64,000 nt of DNA from an uncultured Clostridia bacterium. Lineage in GTDB: Bacteria; Bacillota; Clostridia; Oscillospirales; Acutalibacteraceae. How positions within the stretch are numbered: the stretch's first letter is position 1; each line of letters opens with the position of its first letter. The notes beneath the pieces were generated by a model. It saw nothing but the letters and a program-made list of their open reading frames with translations. It searched no databases and was not told the origin of the DNA. Location of the stretch: the NCBI GenBank assembly GCA_944384995.1, contig CALWVN010000003.1, forward strand, positions 62,001 to 126,000, written 5' to 3'. A program made the translations under genes and the position numbers. Positions 61,202 to 64,000 of this stretch are shown piece by piece.

Positions 61202-61903
61202 ATGCAAACAGAAAACCTTTCCCAGCGCACCGCCGAAACGCTGCGTGCGCAGATCTTGGAAGAAAAGAAATACCGTCCGGGCGAAAAGCTGCCGAATGAA
61301 AATGAGCTTGCCGAGTCGCTCGGCATCAGCCGCACGACGCTTCGCGAGGCGATCCGCACGCTCGCTTCCGAAGGGCTTTTGGAGGTGCGGCGCGGGCGCG
61401 GCACGTTCGTAGCGGGGGAGCTTGACCGCGTCGCGGCGGAGAGCGTCAATATGCAGGAGCTCGTCCGAATGCAGGTCACGCTGCGTGACCTTTACGAAGC
61501 GCGCATGATCTTTGAGCCGCAAGCCGCCGCGCTCGCCTGCAAGCGTGCAACAGACGAGGAGATCGAGCGCATTTTGGCGCTCGGTGCGGAATGCCAGCGC
61601 CAGCTTCAGATCGACCCGCGCGGTAAAAACCGCATCGCCTCGGAAAGCGCGTTCCACGGTGCGATCATCAAGGCGGCGCACAACGACTTTTTAAGCCAGT
61701 TCATGCCCACGCTCACGCAGACGATCGAACAGACCTTCGCGCTCAACTACAATCTGGACGTCATCGCCGAGGACGCCTACAAAGATCATATTTTGATCAT
61801 GGATTTCTTAAAAAAGCGCGACGCGCGCGGCGTTAAAAGCGCCGTGACGGTGCACCTGCACCACGCCGTGCAGCACGAGCAAATTTCTTTTGAAGAATTG
61901 TAA
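61202..61903 (+). CDS. FadR-subfamily GntR transcription regulator, predicted ilv regulator
   Basis: 233 residues: an N-terminal winged helix (1-70; RTAETLRAQILEEKKYRPGEKLPNENELAESLG, then ISRTTLREAIRTL as recognition helix and a GRGTFV wing) and a C-terminal FCD ligand domain (~85-225) with the metal/ligand histidines and Asp in LYEARMIFEP, FHGAIIKAAHN, DHILIMDF and HLHHAV. The acidic or hydroxy-acid ligand could be a branched-chain pathway intermediate, given the position between ilvD and ilvC, whose promoters share the operator. GAGGCAG precedes the ATG. It is 104 bases from ilvC. Confidence 0.92.
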   Translation: MQTENLSQRTAETLRAQILEEKKYRPGEKLPNENELAESLGISRTTLREAIRTLASEGLLEVRRGRGTFVAGELDRVAAESVNMQELVRMQVTLRDLYEARMIFEPQAAALACKRATDEEIERILALGAECQRQLQIDPRGKNRIASESAFHGAIIKAAHNDFLSQFMPTLTQTIEQTFALNYNLDVIAEDAYKDHILIMDFLKKRDARGVKSAVTVHLHHAVQHEQISFEEL

Positions 61904-61910
61904 AAAGGTA

Positions 61911-61938
61911 TTGACAGAACAGAATTTGCGGTTATAAT
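61911..61938 (+). promoter_or_regulatory. Promoter of ilvC
   Basis: TTGACA (61911-61916), a 16-base spacer and TATAAT (61933-61938), followed at once by the operator. It is 8 bases after the regulator stop. Confidence 0.87.
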
Positions 61939-61974
61939 AGTTGTATGACAACAAATCAAACCTGTCATACAACT
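61939..61974 (+). promoter_or_regulatory. FadR-type operator at the ilvC promoter
   Basis: AGTTGTATGACA (61939-61950), a 12-base spacer and TGTCATACAACT (61963-61974). Arms are identical to those at ilvD; only the spacer differs. A repressor bound here would block the -10 and transcript start. Confidence 0.88.
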
Positions 61975-61995
61975 CAGCTAAGATACATATTTTAG

Positions 61996-63033
<1,038 letters not shown>

Positions 63034-63056
63034 CCAAGTTTTCGCTGTATCGAAAC

Positions 63057-63090
63057 AACCGCCCGAACCATTTGGTTCGGGCGGTTTTCT
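63057..63090 (+). terminator. Terminator of ilvC
   Basis: A 13-bp stem AACCGCCCGAACC/GGTTCGGGCGGTT over ATTT, followed by TTCTG; it also faces the convergent beta-galactosidase. Confidence 0.85.
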
Positions 63091-63110
63091 GCGTATGAAG
63101 CTATGTTTCC

Positions 63111-64000
63111 TCAGCGGATCGGCTTGACCGTGAAGCGATAAGCAAACGGCGTGCCCGCGTGCAGGATATACGGCTCGCGGACGTGCGCGTCACCGGGCAT
63201 GTCGCCGCCGACGCCGAGCTGCGCGAGGTCGAAGTTGAAGGTCGTAATATCCTTGTGCTTGAGCTCGTGGATATGCGTCGCCTTTTCTAATTCGTTCTGC
63301 GTATAATGCCATGCCGAGAATTGCAGCGGCGTGCCGACCTCGGCTTCAAAGCGAAGTCCCTTGCCGTCTTTGTCCGTCAGCTCGACAAAGCGCACATCGG
63401 TGCGGTTGGCATTTTCCTGCGGGCGCATGTAGTGGTGCTCAAGATCCGCAACAGTTGCGGAATAGATCGCGATGCGTCCGCCCGTTTTGCGGTCGCAATA
63501 GGTCTCCTGCGGGCCGCGGCCATACCATTTGACATTTTCCAGTTCGCGCACAAAGCCCATCTGCGTGCCGAAGCGCGTCAGCGTGTGGCGCGGCGTGCCG
63601 GAAAGCGCGCATTCGAACGTCCCGTCCGGGTATACCGTCACGCTCGAATTCACGTCCTTCATGCCGCCGATACTCCATGTGCTTGCAACGACCACGCTGC
63701 CGTCGGCGTTTTCCTTGACCTCGCGAATCGTGCCCGTCTCGCCGTTCGTTGCGCGCTGCCACGCGTAATACGGGTGCAGCGGAATTAAGAACGGTACGAA
63801 ATTCGTGTTGGAAAGGTCGTTATCCGTGACCGCGCGGAAGAAGTTCGGCTTCATCGGGTCTTTCAGAAGCTCTTTGCCGTCAATCAGGAGCGAAACGATC
63901 TGCCCGCCCGCTATGCGCAGGGAGAAGTCTTTGCCGGCAACGGCAACGCTGTTCGCGCCCTTCTGGACTTGCAGCTTTTCGCCCTCGTGCGGGGTCTCGA
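63111..64000 (-). CDS. GH2 beta-galactosidase, C-terminal part
   Basis: The last ~296 residues of a long GH2 beta-galactosidase; the catalytic barrel lies beyond the window. The visible part is the large beta-sandwich 'Bgal small chain' domain, with KPNFFRAVTDND (the PNFWRAPTDND-type entry), the strongly conserved WYGRGPQETYCDRKTGGRIAIY, MRPQENANRTDVR and FSAWHYTQNELEKA. It hydrolyses terminal beta-galactosides such as lactose. The frame is open to the window end, so this is a partial gene. The organism thus also uses host or dietary glycans. Confidence 0.92.
   Translation of the reverse strand, partial: ETPHEGEKLQVQKGANSVAVAGKDFSLRIAGGQIVSLLIDGKELLKDPMKPNFFRAVTDNDLSNTNFVPFLIPLHPYYAWQRATNGETGTIREVKENADGSVVVASTWSIGGMKDVNSSVTVYPDGTFECALSGTPRHTLTRFGTQMGFVRELENVKWYGRGPQETYCDRKTGGRIAIYSATVADLEHHYMRPQENANRTDVRFVELTDKDGKGLRFEAEVGTPLQFSAWHYTQNELEKATHIHELKHKDITTFNFDLAQLGVGGDMPGDAHVREPYILHAGTPFAYRFTVKPIR

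Overview
The window reads as a chromosomal segment of a Gram-positive, Clostridia-type Bacillota, most likely an Oscillospiraceae/Ruminococcaceae-like gut anaerobe. The evidence is indirect: moderate-to-high GC coding DNA, TTG and GTG starts behind strong AGGAGG-type sites, lipoproteins rather than outer-membrane proteins, an ECF vitamin-type transporter, heterodimeric ABC exporters, the ACT/UPF0210 pair and the PII/DUF1538 pair. No 16S or 23S gene is present, so this placement is inference. No prophage, integrase, transposase, tRNA or CRISPR array was seen.

Layout. 1-5.5 kb: a cut-off TIM-barrel isomerase, two very small genes, then a minus-strand run of two tandem GH18-like proteins, a GNAT acetyltransferase, an MIF-type tautomerase and a lipoprotein. 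5.6-8 kb: a NYN nuclease-like protein with two LOTUS domains, and a MATE pump. 8.1-10.9 kb: a compact operon of circularly permuted ATP-grasp, alpha-E and transglutaminase-like proteins, a conserved but functionally unsolved peptide-modification set. 11-20 kb: an ABC-2 type transporter, MtaB (tRNA methylthiolation), a CmpB-like membrane protein, an esterase, and a MacA/FtsX-like adaptor plus permease that lack a neighbouring ATPase. 20-25.6 kb: a lipoprotein, a patatin lipase, IspE, a PHP phosphatase, and an ACT/UPF0210 pair. 25.7-32 kb: an isolated FRG-domain gene, two MFS carriers, an autoregulated GntR/DUF5808 operon and a truncated acyltransferase.

32.3-37.4 kb: galM is followed tightly by ilvN, leuC, leuD and a polytopic membrane protein. 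37.5-41.4 kb: an OmpR-type response regulator, a sensor kinase and an HtrA-like anchored protease, which together look like an envelope-stress circuit. 41.4-42.7 kb: a hairpin-rich non-coding block, a flavin reductase and a solitary 5S rRNA with its own promoter and terminator. 42.7-50 kb: an MFS carrier, a metallophosphoesterase, an AraC regulator and an ECF transporter (T, fused double ATPase, S). 50-56 kb: ilvB, then a MarR-controlled heterodimeric ABC exporter, then a hairpin-dense dispersed-type repeat. 56-59 kb: a tandem PII-like protein with a DUF1538 membrane protein, and a small membrane protein. 59.3-63 kb: ilvD, a FadR-type GntR regulator and ilvC. 63.1 kb to the end: the C-terminal part of a GH2 beta-galactosidase.

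Branched-chain amino acid synthesis is split over three loci (ilvN-leuCD, ilvB, ilvD/ilvC). The ilvD and ilvC promoters are near copies: TTGACA, 16 bp, TATAAT, then directly a 36-bp operator with identical 12-bp arms and a 12-bp spacer. The FadR-type regulator gene lies between them. This looks like a local ilv switch, and it is the clearest apparently undescribed regulatory system here. The transglutaminase/ATP-grasp operon and the PII/DUF1538 pair are the best candidates for unsolved biochemistry.
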